A stretch of 55,997 bases of DNA from Archaeoglobus sp. JdFR-27 (GCA_002011235.1 MTMO01000039.1:1-55997); one strand, 5' to 3'. Shown: positions 43,811 through 53,073, counted from the first letter of the stretch. The notes: generated by a model not told the origin, from the sequence alone. Numbers and translations: made by a program.

Positions 43811-44280
43811 AAAATCCTCCTGTTCTTTGGTACGAAATTGATGATTTTATTTCCTTTTATCCTTCCACATCCAAGGAAGTAGGAACCGGACTTGAGGATC
43901 ACGTATCTACTGTTTTTAACCTCTAAATTATCCCTTTCTAAATCCCTTTCTAAATCCCTTTCTAAATCCTCACCCATCATCCATCTTTCAGCCTCATACC
44001 TGCTGATTTCCACAACGTTCTTCTTTGCCATTGGCCCTACAAGAAAGGAACCCTCAATGGAGAGCCTCAATCCATCCCCCTCAATTGTGCCAAAGTAAAT
44101 TCCTTGGCTAACTCTCCTAAACTTTAACTCAAGCCCGCAATTAGTATAAGCATAGATCCTTCTCTTACCCATTTCCTTGAAGTTTAGATCTATATCTATC
44201 TCTTCAACCCCAAACTGCTCCCTTAGCATGTTTTTTATATGGTTCCTCAGTTCATCCTTATCGCTTTTCATATCCTCCAT
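43807..44280 (-). CDS. PUA-like RNA-binding protein
   Basis: 157 residues. The C-terminal half (SRYVILKSGSYFLGCGRIKG and the closing strand NFVPKNRRIL) has PUA-like features. In many organisms such a domain is attached to NOL1/NOP2 rRNA methyltransferases, and here the methyltransferase gene lies directly upstream, six bases away. A LERDLERDLERD insert is encoded by a 12-base tandem repeat at 43932-43969. It probably binds the methyltransferase's RNA substrate. Confidence 0.7.
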   Translation of the reverse strand: MEDMKSDKDELRNHIKNMLREQFGVEEIDIDLNFKEMGKRRIYAYTNCGLELKFRRVSQGIYFGTIEGDGLRLSIEGSFLVGPMAKKNVVEISRYEAERWMMGEDLERDLERDLERDNLEVKNSRYVILKSGSYFLGCGRIKGNKIINFVPKNRRIL

Positions 44281-44286
44281 CCTCCA

Positions 44287-45243
44287 TCACCCCGGCTTAA
44301 GGATCTTTGCCACAAAGAAACCTTCCGTATCGTTATCTTGGGGATGGATTCTGAGGCATCTCCTAATTTCTTTATTAAATTTAACTCCCTCAAATTTGGT
44401 AATTCCGGGTCTGGCTTTAACTGGCAGATTAATTTCTTCAATTTCTGCATCACTTGTTGAGAGCAAAGCCTCGACAACCTCCTCGTTCTCCTTGACATCG
44501 AGCGTGCAGGTGGAATAGATGAGCACACCTCCAGGTTTTAACGCTTTGTAAGCAGCTCTTATCAGCTGCTTTTGCAGTTTTGAAAGCCCCTCAACCTCTC
44601 TTATATTCCATATTTTGAGATATTTGAAGTTCTTCCTGATCATCCCGATGTTGCTGCAGGGGGCATCGAGCAAAACCCTATCAAATTTCTCTTCATATCT
44701 TCCAAAGCTCCTCCCATCCATCATCGTTACTACGGCATTCGTCACCCCGCATTTCTGGAGATTTGAGATCAGGATGTTGATTCTGGGATACTTCACATCA
44801 TTTGCAACTATGCAACCTCGGTTTTGCATATAGCTAGCTATCTGCGTCGTCTTTGCTCCAGGAGATGCGGCCATATCTAAGATAAGCATTCCCGGTTTAA
44901 CATCCAAAGCAATTGCTGGAATCATCGAGCTTGCTTCTTGAGAAAAGATAAGGCCTAGTTGATGCTCGATAGTCTTAGTTAATCTTTTAGATTTCTCAAA
45001 AACAAAATAACCCTCTTCACACCATGGAATTCGCTCGAGCTCAAACTCTCGAGAAAGATTTTTTATGATTTCCTTCGGTTCGGCTTTCAATCTGTTTATT
45101 CGAAAGCTTTGCCTCAGAGGTTTGAGCATAAATTCGATGAATTTCTCGCTTGAATCTATCTTCGAATACCTTTCGAAAAACTCTGGATTTATATTATACA
45201 ATTCAGATGTGAGTTTCTGTGTGTCAGACTCAATCTCTGGCAT
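44287..45243 (-). CDS. RNA m5C methyltransferase (NOL1/NOP2/Sun family)
   Basis: 318 residues. SAM-binding ILDMAASPGAKTTQI, the general catalytic DAPCSNIG and the nucleophile motif YSTCTLDVKENE place it in the NSUN/RsmB/Trm4 family, which methylates C5 of cytosine in rRNA or tRNA with two cysteines. The N-terminal ~80 residues are an RNA-recognition extension. It leads a three-gene operon with the PUA and ACT genes. Substrate not identifiable. Confidence 0.93.
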   Translation of the reverse strand: MPEIESDTQKLTSELYNINPEFFERYSKIDSSEKFIEFMLKPLRQSFRINRLKAEPKEIIKNLSREFELERIPWCEEGYFVFEKSKRLTKTIEHQLGLIFSQEASSMIPAIALDVKPGMLILDMAASPGAKTTQIASYMQNRGCIVANDVKYPRINILISNLQKCGVTNAVVTMMDGRSFGRYEEKFDRVLLDAPCSNIGMIRKNFKYLKIWNIREVEGLSKLQKQLIRAAYKALKPGGVLIYSTCTLDVKENEEVVEALLSTSDAEIEEINLPVKARPGITKFEGVKFNKEIRRCLRIHPQDNDTEGFFVAKILKPG

Positions 45244-45410
45244 CCTTTTGAAGATCTTCTCTGAGTTTTAAAAATGAATTGCTCAATCGGTTACTCGTTG
45301 GACCAGTTTTTTCTTTTTTAAGTTAGCTCATTGGGAATCCTCTCAAGTTTCGAAGTCAATACCTCGATCAAAAACCGAAAAATTTTTTGATTAGCTATGG
45401 AGTTAAAGCC

Positions 45411-46334
45411 ATGCGAGCTAAATACCTCATCTTAGGATTGATTTTGGCCCTGCTCATCAGTGGATGCACTCAACAGCAGCAGAGCAAGGAGAAAATAAAG
45501 GTAGGGATTCTTCCCATCGAAGATGCACTGCCTTTCGTTGTAGCCGATGAGGAGGGAATCTTTAAGAAGCATGGTGTGGATGTGGAAGTGATCAAGTTCC
45601 AGAGTGCTATGGAAAGGGATGCAGCTCTAACGTCTGGCCAGATAAATGCAGTCCTAACCGATCCGCTTGCGGTGATTCTGCTCAGAAACGGTGGAATTGA
45701 TGTGCAAATAGTCTCGCTTTGCTTAGGAAAAACGCCTCAGGAAGGAATTTTTACCATACTCGCCGCTCCAAACTCATCGATAAACAAGCTTGAAGATCTG
45801 GAAGGGAAGCAGATAGCGATCTCCAGCAACACGATAATAGAGTACGTTACAGATAGGATGCTGGATGGAGTGAAGGCTGAGAAGGTTGAGATAAAGAGCA
45901 TACCCCTCAGGCTTCAGACCCTTCTGGAAAGTAAGATCGATGCAGCAACACTCCCTGAGCCATTAGCGAGCTTGGCTGTTATGAAGGGGGCGAAGAAGAT
46001 AATTTCCGACGCGGACTTGGATGAGAGCATATCGCAGACAGTTATAGTTTTCAAAAGGGACCTCATAAACTCCAATCCTGAGGACGTGAAAAAGTTCTTA
46101 GCTGCGTACGATGAGGCTGTCGAGAAAATAAATTCTAACCCAACAAAATACAGGGAGAAGTTCATTGAAATAGCTAGAGTACCAAAACCGCTGGCAGAAA
46201 GCTACAAGATGCCGAAATATCCGAAATCCGAAACGTTTCCAATAGAATTCTATACAGGTTATCTTGAATGGGCTATGGAGAAAAAGTTAATAAAGAAAAG
46301 CATATCCTATGAGGAGGCAGTTTACACGAAATAG
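45411..46334 (+). CDS. ABC transporter substrate-binding lipoprotein (NitT/TauT family)
   Basis: 307 residues from the ATG at 45411 (eight more codons are open upstream). The signal peptide ends in the lipobox LLISGC, followed by a glutamine-rich linker. The mature part starts KIKVGILPIEDALPFVVADE, typical of SsuA/THI5/NMT1 proteins that bind sulfonates, nitrate, pyrimidines or similar small anions. Permease and ATPase genes follow. The ligand is not deducible. Confidence 0.92.
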   Translation: MRAKYLILGLILALLISGCTQQQQSKEKIKVGILPIEDALPFVVADEEGIFKKHGVDVEVIKFQSAMERDAALTSGQINAVLTDPLAVILLRNGGIDVQIVSLCLGKTPQEGIFTILAAPNSSINKLEDLEGKQIAISSNTIIEYVTDRMLDGVKAEKVEIKSIPLRLQTLLESKIDAATLPEPLASLAVMKGAKKIISDADLDESISQTVIVFKRDLINSNPEDVKKFLAAYDEAVEKINSNPTKYREKFIEIARVPKPLAESYKMPKYPKSETFPIEFYTGYLEWAMEKKLIKKSISYEEAVYTK

Positions 46335-46336
46335 GC

Positions 46337-46376
46337 AAGAAGTATCAAGAAGTATCAAGAGGTGGCAAGAAGTAAC
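46337..46376. repeat. 10-bp tandem repeat downstream of the lipoprotein gene
   Basis: AGTATCAAGA twice exactly, flanked by near-copies (GGTGGCAAGA, AGTAAC...), in the 67-base gap between the binding-protein stop and the ATPase ATG. No other signal is evident in the gap. Confidence 0.7.
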
Positions 46377-46401
46377 AATTAGCATGAAGTAGGAAGTAAA
46401 A

Positions 46402-47139
46402 ATGATTGAAGCGAGAAAAATATCAATGATGTATCCCAATGGAACGGAGGCTTTAAAAGAGGTTAGCTTCTCTGTCGAGAAAGGGGAAATTTGTTCTGTT
46501 ATAGGGCCTTCCGGATGCGGAAAGTCGACCCTCCTTTTTATTTTTTCCGGCTTGCTTAAGCCTACTGAAGGAAAGGTTTTCGTCAATGGAAAGCCAGTAA
46601 ACTCTCCAAGAAAGGATGTATCCCTCATTTTACAAGATTATGGTCTTTTTCCATGGAAAAACGTAAGGGATAATATCGCCGTTGGAATGAAAATTCAGGG
46701 GTTTGCGGAGAATGAGATTGAGAAAGCTGTTAACTCTCTGATAAAAAAAATCGGGCTCATTGGATTTGAAAGATCGTATCCAAAACAACTGTCTGGGGGG
46801 ATGAGGCAGAGGGTGGCTTTTGCGAGAGCTCTCGCTTTGAAGCCATCGATAATGCTGATGGATGAACCCTTCTCATCCTTGGATGCTTTATCGAGGGAGA
46901 GGATGCAAGATTTCCTTATCCAGATTTGGAAGGAGACCTCTACCACAATCGTTCTCGTGACTCATAATATAGAGGAGGCTGTCCTACTTGGGAAGAAAAT
47001 AGTCGTGCTTACCGAGAGACCAGGGACTGTAAAGGAAATAGTAGAGAACGAAGGAGCTGCCAGAATAGAATACCGCTATGAGGAAGAGTATTTTGAAAGA
47101 TGTAGGGAAATCAGAAGGTTAATAGGTTTGAAAGAGTAA
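46402..47139 (+). CDS. ABC transporter ATP-binding protein (NitT/TauT family)
   Basis: 245 residues. Walker A GPSGCGKST, Q-loop LILQDYGLFPWKNVRDN, signature LSGGMRQRVAFARAL, Walker B IMLMDEPFSSLDA and H-loop VTHN are intact; the PWKNV segment after the Q-loop is typical of the SsuB/TauB/NrtD group. Energises the importer with the flanking lipoprotein and permease. Confidence 0.95.
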   Translation: MIEARKISMMYPNGTEALKEVSFSVEKGEICSVIGPSGCGKSTLLFIFSGLLKPTEGKVFVNGKPVNSPRKDVSLILQDYGLFPWKNVRDNIAVGMKIQGFAENEIEKAVNSLIKKIGLIGFERSYPKQLSGGMRQRVAFARALALKPSIMLMDEPFSSLDALSRERMQDFLIQIWKETSTTIVLVTHNIEEAVLLGKKIVVLTERPGTVKEIVENEGAARIEYRYEEEYFERCREIRRLIGLKE

Positions 47140-47167
47140 AAGGAAAAGTTAAGGAAGCTGGATTCAT

Positions 47168-47980
47168 ATGGCAAAGAATAGAAGACTGAATGAATTGGGC
47201 AGACTAAATAAATTAAATAGATTAAATAGATTAAACGGGATAAACGGATTGACAAGAATGAGGATCAGAGGATATGTTTTTTCGATCTTAGTACTTCTGA
47301 CCCTCTGGGCTGTCGGTGCGAATCTTTCATCCTCACCCGCATTACCTTCTCCTTTCATTGTGGTTGTCTCATTTGTTTCTGATCTGCCCGTTCTCTTTCC
47401 GCACATCCTCGTTAGTGCTTATAGAGTAGTATATTCCATTTTGCTCGCCCTCTCATTTGCAATCCCAATTGGTTTGATCAGCTATAAGGAAAAAATCGAT
47501 AGTATCGTTTCTCCCTTTGTTTATCTGCTTTATCCCATCCCCCACATAGTTTTGCTTCCAATCATCATCCTCCTTTTCGGAATAGGGGATGCGTCGAAGA
47601 TATTTCTAATCTCTATGATCGTGTTCTTCCAGATTCTGGTAACAGCCAGAGATGCGGCAAGAAATGTCAGCGATTACTACATCCTCTCCCTAAAATCTCT
47701 TGGGGCAAGCGAGTTTGATGTTTACAGGCATGTGATATTCCCGGCAACTCTTCCGAAGATTCTCACCGCGATGAGGATTAGCATCGGAACGGCCATAGCG
47801 GTTCTCTTCTTTGCGGAATCCTTTGCCACATCAAGTGGGTTGGGTTACTTCATCCTTGACTCATGGAGCAGAGCTGACTACAACAGCCTTTACTCCGGAA
47901 TAATTTCAATGGCCCTGCTCGGTTTCTCCTTCTACCTATTCGTGGAATTTCTTGAAAAGAGATTCTGCGGGTGGGTTTAG
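47168..47980 (+). CDS. ABC transporter permease (NitT/TauT family)
   Basis: 270 residues with six membrane helices and the EAA loop SLKSLGASEFDVYRHVIFPA that docks on the ATPase. The N-terminal 30 residues are low-complexity (RLNKLNRLNRLNGINGLTR) from a 9-base ATTAAATAG repeat at 47211-47247, absent from relatives. The ATG at 47168 has a modest AGGAAG upstream; the ATG at 47258 would exclude the repeat but lacks an RBS. Confidence 0.92.
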   Translation: MAKNRRLNELGRLNKLNRLNRLNGINGLTRMRIRGYVFSILVLLTLWAVGANLSSSPALPSPFIVVVSFVSDLPVLFPHILVSAYRVVYSILLALSFAIPIGLISYKEKIDSIVSPFVYLLYPIPHIVLLPIIILLFGIGDASKIFLISMIVFFQILVTARDAARNVSDYYILSLKSLGASEFDVYRHVIFPATLPKILTAMRISIGTAIAVLFFAESFATSSGLGYFILDSWSRADYNSLYSGIISMALLGFSFYLFVEFLEKRFCGWV

Positions 47981-48056
47981 TTTTTGGTTTGTTTGGTTTA
48001 TTCCAGTTTATCTCGATAGTTTTAAGCTATAGTTTCAGTTTCGTCATCAATCCAAT

Positions 48057-49961
48057 CTATAAGCCTATGAACTCTCTAATCTTTTTCTGCAGTAAATCGG
48101 CAATGAGCTTTCCATCCACCTTTCCCCTGAACTCCTTCATAACCACTCCCATCAATGGCTTGAACGACTTCTCACCCTTTTCAGCTATGAAATCCTTTTT
48201 CTCGATTAGAAGCTTTTCGATAAACTCTTCGAGGCTCTTCTCAGCTTCCACACCACCCGCATGCATGGCTTCTAGCACTTCTTCCTTCGTTGCCCCAGGC
48301 CTCTCACAGAAAACCTTGAGAACTTCATACACACCCTCTTTCGCAATCTTTCCCCCTTTTACCAGGTCGAGGGTGAAAGTGAAGTGCTCTTTTCTGAGAT
48401 TTTCAATCTTAAAACCATCTTTTTTCAGTTCTGATGGCGCTAAATAGATAACCCTGGCCACGAGTGAGGGTTGCAGGTCCTTTGCATATTCCTCGAATAT
48501 ATCGGTGTAGGGTGAATCGGCTATGATGTAGGCAAGATCCTTTGCCAGGCCCATTTCTTCGTATCTTTTTGCTCTCTCATCTATCAACTCCGGAATCTCC
48601 AAATCCATCAGATCCTCGTCGATTACAACGGGCGAAACATCCGTTTCTGGATACATTCTCGCAGCTCCAGGCAAAGGACGTAGATAGGAAGTAGTGCCAT
48701 CCTCATTCGCCTTTCTAGTCTCCTCAGGCACCTCACTAAGGCAGATTCTTGCCCTCTCACATATTCTGAGCAAGGCCCTTTCAACCCTGTCTTTATTCCC
48801 AGCTGCAAGGATTATCGCATCATCATCGTTTGAATTAAGCTTCCTCTTTAACTCTTCAACTTCTTCAGCGCTGATACCGTAGGCGGGAAGTTCGTCGGTA
48901 TGGAAGATCCCTCCAAGTCCAAAGTTTTTGGCAATATCAGAGAATTCTGTGCCAAGTCTTCTTCCCGGCTGAATTTCAACACCCACAAGGCCGGAGAAAC
49001 CTTTAAGCAGCACCGCTCCAATAAAGTTTGCTTTTCTCAAAATCTTCGATTTCGTATTCTTGAAAAGATCTGTTACATCGTAAACCCTATCCTGAATCTC
49101 TTGAATTCCTATATCTCTTTTCTTCAGCTCATCTCTTATCTTAAGGAGATTTAACTGTCTTAAAACCTCATACTCTACGATTTTATCCAGAATCTCGAGG
49201 GACTGAACCCCTTTTATCTCAACCCTCGCACCAGCCCTTATCGAGATGTTCACATCCTGCCTTATCGTTCCGAGTCCACGCTTCACCATTCCTGTGGAGC
49301 GAAGAATCATTCCAAGCTTTCTGGCCGCCTCTATTGCATCTCTGGGATTCTTGATATCCGGTTCTGTTCCTATCTCTATGAGAGGGATACCTAACCTATC
49401 GAGGGAGTAAACAACGTAGTCCTCACCCTCCTCAATTTTCCTACAAGCTTCCTCTTCAACACAGATCGTCGATATTCCTATTCTCTTTCCGTTCACTTCA
49501 AAACTACCATCGTAGGCAATAAGGGCGGTTCTTTGAAAGCCTGTTGTGTTACTTCCATCGATGACGATTTTCCTCATCACATGTACCTCATCGACAAGCT
49601 TCATGTTAAGCATTCTTGCAATTAAAACGGCTATCCTGATTGCCTCGCGATTAATCTCAGAAGGTGGCTCTTCGTCCGCCTCGACAAGACATGTGGTATC
49701 GTAAAACTTATAAATGAACCTTTTACTTCTCAAAACCTCCTCTCTCGCTGCCCTATCCTCTTCTCCCATCTCGCTCTTCTTAGCTCTCAAATATCTGAAA
49801 AACTCGAAGTTCGACTCTTCAACATCCCTCTGAATTGTTGGACATCTACAAAATAACTTTTCCTTTGTGTCAAGCTGCTGATGGATCTCAATTCCAACCA
49901 TTAAACCGATTTTATCGTAATCCATTTTATCCAGATCTTCAACGCCAAAGAAATCTGCCAT
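48057..49961 (-). CDS. gatE: Glutamyl-tRNA(Gln) amidotransferase subunit E
   Basis: 634 residues, full length for archaeal GatE. GatB-like catalytic domain (GLMVGIEIHQQLDTKEKLFC, GSNTTGFQRTALIAYDG), AspRS-like insertion, then helical and YqeY-like tail (EFIEKLLIEKKDFIAEKG). With GatD it transamidates Glu-tRNA(Gln); gatD is not in the window. A TATA-like TTTTAAAA element (49986-49993) lies about 25 bases upstream of the ATG. Confidence 0.96.
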   Translation of the reverse strand: MADFFGVEDLDKMDYDKIGLMVGIEIHQQLDTKEKLFCRCPTIQRDVEESNFEFFRYLRAKKSEMGEEDRAAREEVLRSKRFIYKFYDTTCLVEADEEPPSEINREAIRIAVLIARMLNMKLVDEVHVMRKIVIDGSNTTGFQRTALIAYDGSFEVNGKRIGISTICVEEEACRKIEEGEDYVVYSLDRLGIPLIEIGTEPDIKNPRDAIEAARKLGMILRSTGMVKRGLGTIRQDVNISIRAGARVEIKGVQSLEILDKIVEYEVLRQLNLLKIRDELKKRDIGIQEIQDRVYDVTDLFKNTKSKILRKANFIGAVLLKGFSGLVGVEIQPGRRLGTEFSDIAKNFGLGGIFHTDELPAYGISAEEVEELKRKLNSNDDDAIILAAGNKDRVERALLRICERARICLSEVPEETRKANEDGTTSYLRPLPGAARMYPETDVSPVVIDEDLMDLEIPELIDERAKRYEEMGLAKDLAYIIADSPYTDIFEEYAKDLQPSLVARVIYLAPSELKKDGFKIENLRKEHFTFTLDLVKGGKIAKEGVYEVLKVFCERPGATKEEVLEAMHAGGVEAEKSLEEFIEKLLIEKKDFIAEKGEKSFKPLMGVVMKEFRGKVDGKLIADLLQKKIREFIGL

Positions 49962-49971
49962 GTCGAATTCT

Positions 49972-49985
49972 CCTCGATAGCGAGG
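49972..49985 (-). promoter_or_regulatory. CCTCG-CTAT-CGAGG inverted repeat before gatE
   Basis: A perfect 5-base-arm hairpin lies 11 bases upstream of the gatE ATG and its right arm contains part of the purine-rich CGAGGAGA that would serve as an RBS. It also sits between the TATA-like box and the expected transcription start. It could hide the RBS or act as a protein site; either role is inference. Confidence 0.35.
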
Positions 49986-50120
49986 TTTTTAAAATTTGTT
50001 GCCTAAGTTCTTTGAAGTATAAAGTAATTTAGGGGAAGGCGGTCTGCTTTGAGGCTTTGTTGGGAAAAAATTTTATATTGCCCAATACTTGGTTTTATGC
50101 TGTAATTTTTGGTGATGCTA

Positions 50121-50690
50121 ATGTATGCGAGAATAAAGATCAGAGATACAGTTAGAGTTCCTCCTTCAAGGTTTGGTGAAGACATTAACGAAGTGATCGA
50201 GGATTTGCTCTGGGAGCAGTTTGAGGGAAAGCTCGATAAGGAATACGGGATGATCATAGGGATAGAGAGCATAGAGGATGTTGGAGAAGGCAGGATCATC
50301 GAAGGAGATGGAGCTGTTTACTATGACGTCGTTTTCAACGCCATTTCCTTCAAACCAGCAATGCAGGAGGTTATCGAGGGTGAGGTAATGGAAATCGTCG
50401 AGTTCGGGGCTTTCGTAACCATAGGCCCGCTCGATGCCCTCCTCCACATGAGCCAGATAATGGAAGATTACGTCGTTTACGATGACAAGAACAAAAAACT
50501 GATAGGAAAGGAAACAAGAAGATCCCTTTCTGAAGGGGATTTTGTTAGGGCAAGAATCGTTGCACTGAGTTTGAAAGAAAGAGAGCCAGAAAAGAGCAAA
50601 ATCGGCCTGACAATGCGTCAGCCATGGCTCGGTAGCTTGAAATGGCTCGAGGAAGAGAAGATTAAGCTGGAGAAGGAAGTACAAAGCTAG
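50121..50690 (+). CDS. rpoE1: RNA polymerase subunit Rpo7 (RpoE')
   Basis: 189 residues from the ATG at 50121 (GGTGAT just upstream); the frame is open four codons further to a TTG. The N-terminal tip-associated RNP domain (DTVRVPPSRFGEDINEVIED) and C-terminal S1 OB fold (GEVMEIVEFGAFVTIGPLDA, KIGLTMRQPWLG) are clear. With Rpo4 it forms the polymerase stalk. First gene of an informational block. Confidence 0.95.
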   Translation: MYARIKIRDTVRVPPSRFGEDINEVIEDLLWEQFEGKLDKEYGMIIGIESIEDVGEGRIIEGDGAVYYDVVFNAISFKPAMQEVIEGEVMEIVEFGAFVTIGPLDALLHMSQIMEDYVVYDDKNKKLIGKETRRSLSEGDFVRARIVALSLKEREPEKSKIGLTMRQPWLGSLKWLEEEKIKLEKEVQS

Positions 50691-50725
50691 ATAAGCTAGA
50701 AGATTAGGAAGATAGGAGGTAAGTT

Positions 50726-50914
50726 ATGCCAGACTACGCATGCAGGAAATGCAAGTTCATAAACCATGACACCCTGGTTTGCAAGAACTGCGGAAGCACG
50801 GATCTAACAAAGGAATGGTATGGTTATATAGTTATAATCGATCCGGAAAACAGCCAGATCGCTCAGAAGCTGGGAATCAAAATTCCAGGGAAATACACGA
50901 TAAAGGTGGATTGA
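50726..50914 (+). CDS. spt4: Transcription elongation factor Spt4 (RpoE'')
   Basis: 62 residues. Zinc ribbon cysteines at 6, 9, 19 and 22 (CRKC, CKNCG), followed by the acidic ENSQIAQKLGIKIPGKYTIK tail, exactly Spt4. It pairs with Spt5/NusG to aid processivity. GGAGGTAAG lies a few bases before the ATG, and the gene follows rpoE1 as in most Euryarchaeota. Confidence 0.96.
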   Translation: MPDYACRKCKFINHDTLVCKNCGSTDLTKEWYGYIVIIDPENSQIAQKLGIKIPGKYTIKVD

Positions 50915-50967
50915 TTACTAAGTGACTTTCTTTTCCCCATTATTTTTGGTATGTCGAAGGTTCTGGC

Positions 50968-51555
50968 ATGTTGAAGGGTCTAAAGCTTCCGGAAAGTCTC
51001 AGAGAATTTCTTGCCAAGCCTCACGGCAAACTTTATAGGGGAAAGGGTCTGGAAACGATTGAAAAGATCCAGGAGCTGGGTAAATATTCACCACTGGTAT
51101 GTGTTGGAGACCTTGTGACCTATTATACTTTTAAAGCAGGATATGAGCCTGATTTGGTCGTAATCGATTTAAAAACGGTCAGAGATCTGATTGATTCAGA
51201 GATGGTTGCTTACATGGAATCTAAACTCATAAATTATGTTAAAAAGAAGGTAAAAAATCCTCCTGCTTTGATAACACCTGAGCTAGTTAAACTTCTGGTT
51301 GAAAGCGTTAAGGAATTGAAAAACAAAAAGATCTATGTGCTTGTTGAGGGTGAAGAAGATCTTGCAACTTTGCTCCTTGTTTACCTTTTGCCTTACAATT
51401 CCCTGATACTCTATGGCCAACCTGGCGAAGGCGTTGTGGCTTTGGTTGTGGATAGGGAGCAAAAAAATATAATACCCGGAGTCCTCGAAAAGATGGAGAG
51501 ACTTGAAGGTGGGGAAAAGATAATAAAACTCATCCTCGATGAAGGAATTCTCTGA
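50968..51555 (+). CDS. GTP-dependent dephospho-CoA kinase (DUF359)
   Basis: 195 residues. Signature segments of archaeal DPCK: PHGKLYRGKG, VCVGDLVTYYTFKAGYEPDL, VVIDLKTVRD, VLVEGEEDLATLLLVYLLP and YGQPGEGVVAL. It phosphorylates dephospho-CoA using GTP, the last step of CoA synthesis in archaea, and is unrelated to bacterial CoaE. Between spt4 and rps24e, a commonly conserved position. Confidence 0.95.
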   Translation: MLKGLKLPESLREFLAKPHGKLYRGKGLETIEKIQELGKYSPLVCVGDLVTYYTFKAGYEPDLVVIDLKTVRDLIDSEMVAYMESKLINYVKKKVKNPPALITPELVKLLVESVKELKNKKIYVLVEGEEDLATLLLVYLLPYNSLILYGQPGEGVVALVVDREQKNIIPGVLEKMERLEGGEKIIKLILDEGIL

Positions 51556-51585
51556 TGAAAATTCTCTGATTTCGGAGGTGAACGG

Positions 51586-51897
51586 ATGGAAATAGAGGTG
51601 GAGAGGGACAATACAAATCCACTCCTTAAGAGAAGGGAGCTACATCTCAGATTGAGGTATGAAAAGGATCCAACTCCTTCAAGAAAAGCTGTAAGAGAGA
51701 AAGTAGCAGGCCTCTTCAATGTTAGTCTTGACAGGATTGTTGTAAGTTACATAAAGCCACAGTTTGGAAAGAGCGAAGCCATCTGTTACGTTAAAATTTA
51801 TGAATCAAATGAGGATTTGCTGAAGACCGAGCCAAAGTACGTCATAACCAGAAACTTCGAGGCTGAAACAGAAGCTGAAACAGAGGCCGAGGCGTAA
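51586..51897 (+). CDS. rps24e: Small ribosomal subunit protein eS24
   Basis: 103 residues: EVERDNTNPLLKRRELHLRL and TPSRKAVREKVAGLFNVSLD are diagnostic. The tail is an acidic EAETEAETEAEA run built from a 12-base repeat (51862-51893), longer and more regular than usual. GGAGGTGAACGG precedes the ATG. Confidence 0.96.
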   Translation: MEIEVERDNTNPLLKRRELHLRLRYEKDPTPSRKAVREKVAGLFNVSLDRIVVSYIKPQFGKSEAICYVKIYESNEDLLKTEPKYVITRNFEAETEAETEAEA

Positions 51898-51942
51898 AGT
51901 AAAGTATGTAAAGCAATAAAAGCAATAATATAGGGTGGTTGG

Positions 51943-52092
51943 ATGAGCGTCTACAAGTACTATGAGATAAAGGGTGAAAAACTGATAAGGAAGAGGAAGT
52001 TCTGTCCGAGATGCGGCGAAGGTGTTTTTCTGGCAGAACATGTCGACAGGCTATCGTGCGGAAAGTGCGGTTATACGGAATTTAAGAAGTAG
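51943..52092 (+). CDS. rps27ae: Small ribosomal subunit protein eS31 (S27ae)
   Basis: 49 residues: [20 protein letters not shown], then a zinc ribbon with cysteines 21, 24, 39 and 42 ([14 protein letters not shown]) and a final KK. Preceded by GGGTGGTTGG and placed between eS24 and kae1, as in many archaea. As usual for archaea there is no ubiquitin fusion. Confidence 0.96.
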   Translation: MSVYKYYEIKGEKLIRKRKFCPRCGEGVFLAEHVDRLSCGKCGYTEFKK

Positions 52093-52101
52093 TTTTTCTA
52101 A

Positions 52102-53073
52102 ATGATCTCTCTTGGTATTGAAGGCACAGCCTGGAGCCTTAGCATTGGAGTTGTTGATGAGAAAGAGGTTTTACTGGTAGAAAACGATCCTTACATCCCT
52201 AAAGAGGGTGGGATTCATCCAAGGGAGGCAGCACAGCACCATTCGGAAAGGATCGGGAAGCTCGTAAAATCTGTTTTTTCTAAAATCGAACCTGATAAAA
52301 TAGATGTAATCTCATTCTCCCAAGGCCCTGGAATGGGCCCTTGTTTAAGAATCGTTGCAACTGCTGCGAGAGTTCTCTCTCTCAAGTTGGAGAAGCCACT
52401 GATTGGAGTAAATCATTGCCTTGCTCATCTGGAAGTTGGAAGGTGGAAGACTGGAGCAAAAAATCCGGTAACTCTTTACGTTAGCGGAGGGAACTCACAG
52501 GTAATTGCGAGAAGAGGGAAAAGGTATAGGGTATTTGGAGAAACCTTGGACATCGGGATTGGGAATGCTCTTGATAAGCTTGCAAGGCATATGGGACTCA
52601 AACATCCTGGCGGGCCAAAGATTGAAAAACTCGCCAGAAACGGGAAAAGGTATTACGAACTACCTTACGTCGTTAAGGGAATGGATTTCTCCTTCAGCGG
52701 AATGGTGACGGCTGCCCAGAAACTTTTTGATAACGGAATTAGCAAGGAGGATGTAGCTTTTAGCTTCCAGGAAACGGCCTTTGCGATGTTGGCGGAGGTC
52801 TCAGAAAGGGCGATGGCATACCTTGACAGAGATGAATTGCTTTTGGTAGGTGGGGTTGGGGCAAACTCGAGGCTAAAGGAAATGCTGGAAGTGATGTGTA
52901 AGGATAGAAAAGCGAGATTTTACTCTCCACCTACTGAACTGATGGGGGATAATGGGGCTATGATAGCCTACCTGAGCTTACTAATGTTCAAGCACGGCTA
53001 CGTTACCGAACTGAAAGATTCAACTGTAAAACCCGATTTTAGGATTGAAGAAGTTGATGTAAGCTGGGAATAG
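52102..53073 (+). CDS. kae1: KEOPS subunit Kae1 (tRNA threonylcarbamoyladenosine)
   Basis: 323 residues. ASKHA ATPase fold with SLGIEGTAWSLSIGV, the metal ligands in NHCLAHLEVG and AAQHHSERI, the phosphate loop YVSGGNSQV and DFSFSGM. Kae1 transfers the threonylcarbamoyl group to A37 of ANN-decoding tRNAs. Ends 44 bases before bud32; the two are separate chains here, whereas some archaea fuse them. Confidence 0.96.
   Translation: MISLGIEGTAWSLSIGVVDEKEVLLVENDPYIPKEGGIHPREAAQHHSERIGKLVKSVFSKIEPDKIDVISFSQGPGMGPCLRIVATAARVLSLKLEKPLIGVNHCLAHLEVGRWKTGAKNPVTLYVSGGNSQVIARRGKRYRVFGETLDIGIGNALDKLARHMGLKHPGGPKIEKLARNGKRYYELPYVVKGMDFSFSGMVTAAQKLFDNGISKEDVAFSFQETAFAMLAEVSERAMAYLDRDELLLVGGVGANSRLKEMLEVMCKDRKARFYSPPTELMGDNGAMIAYLSLLMFKHGYVTELKDSTVKPDFRIEEVDVSWE

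Noticed and set aside
49972-49985. CCTCG/CGAGG hairpin as a riboswitch for gatE
   Set aside because: Far too small for a riboswitch; kept only as a possible operator or RBS hairpin.
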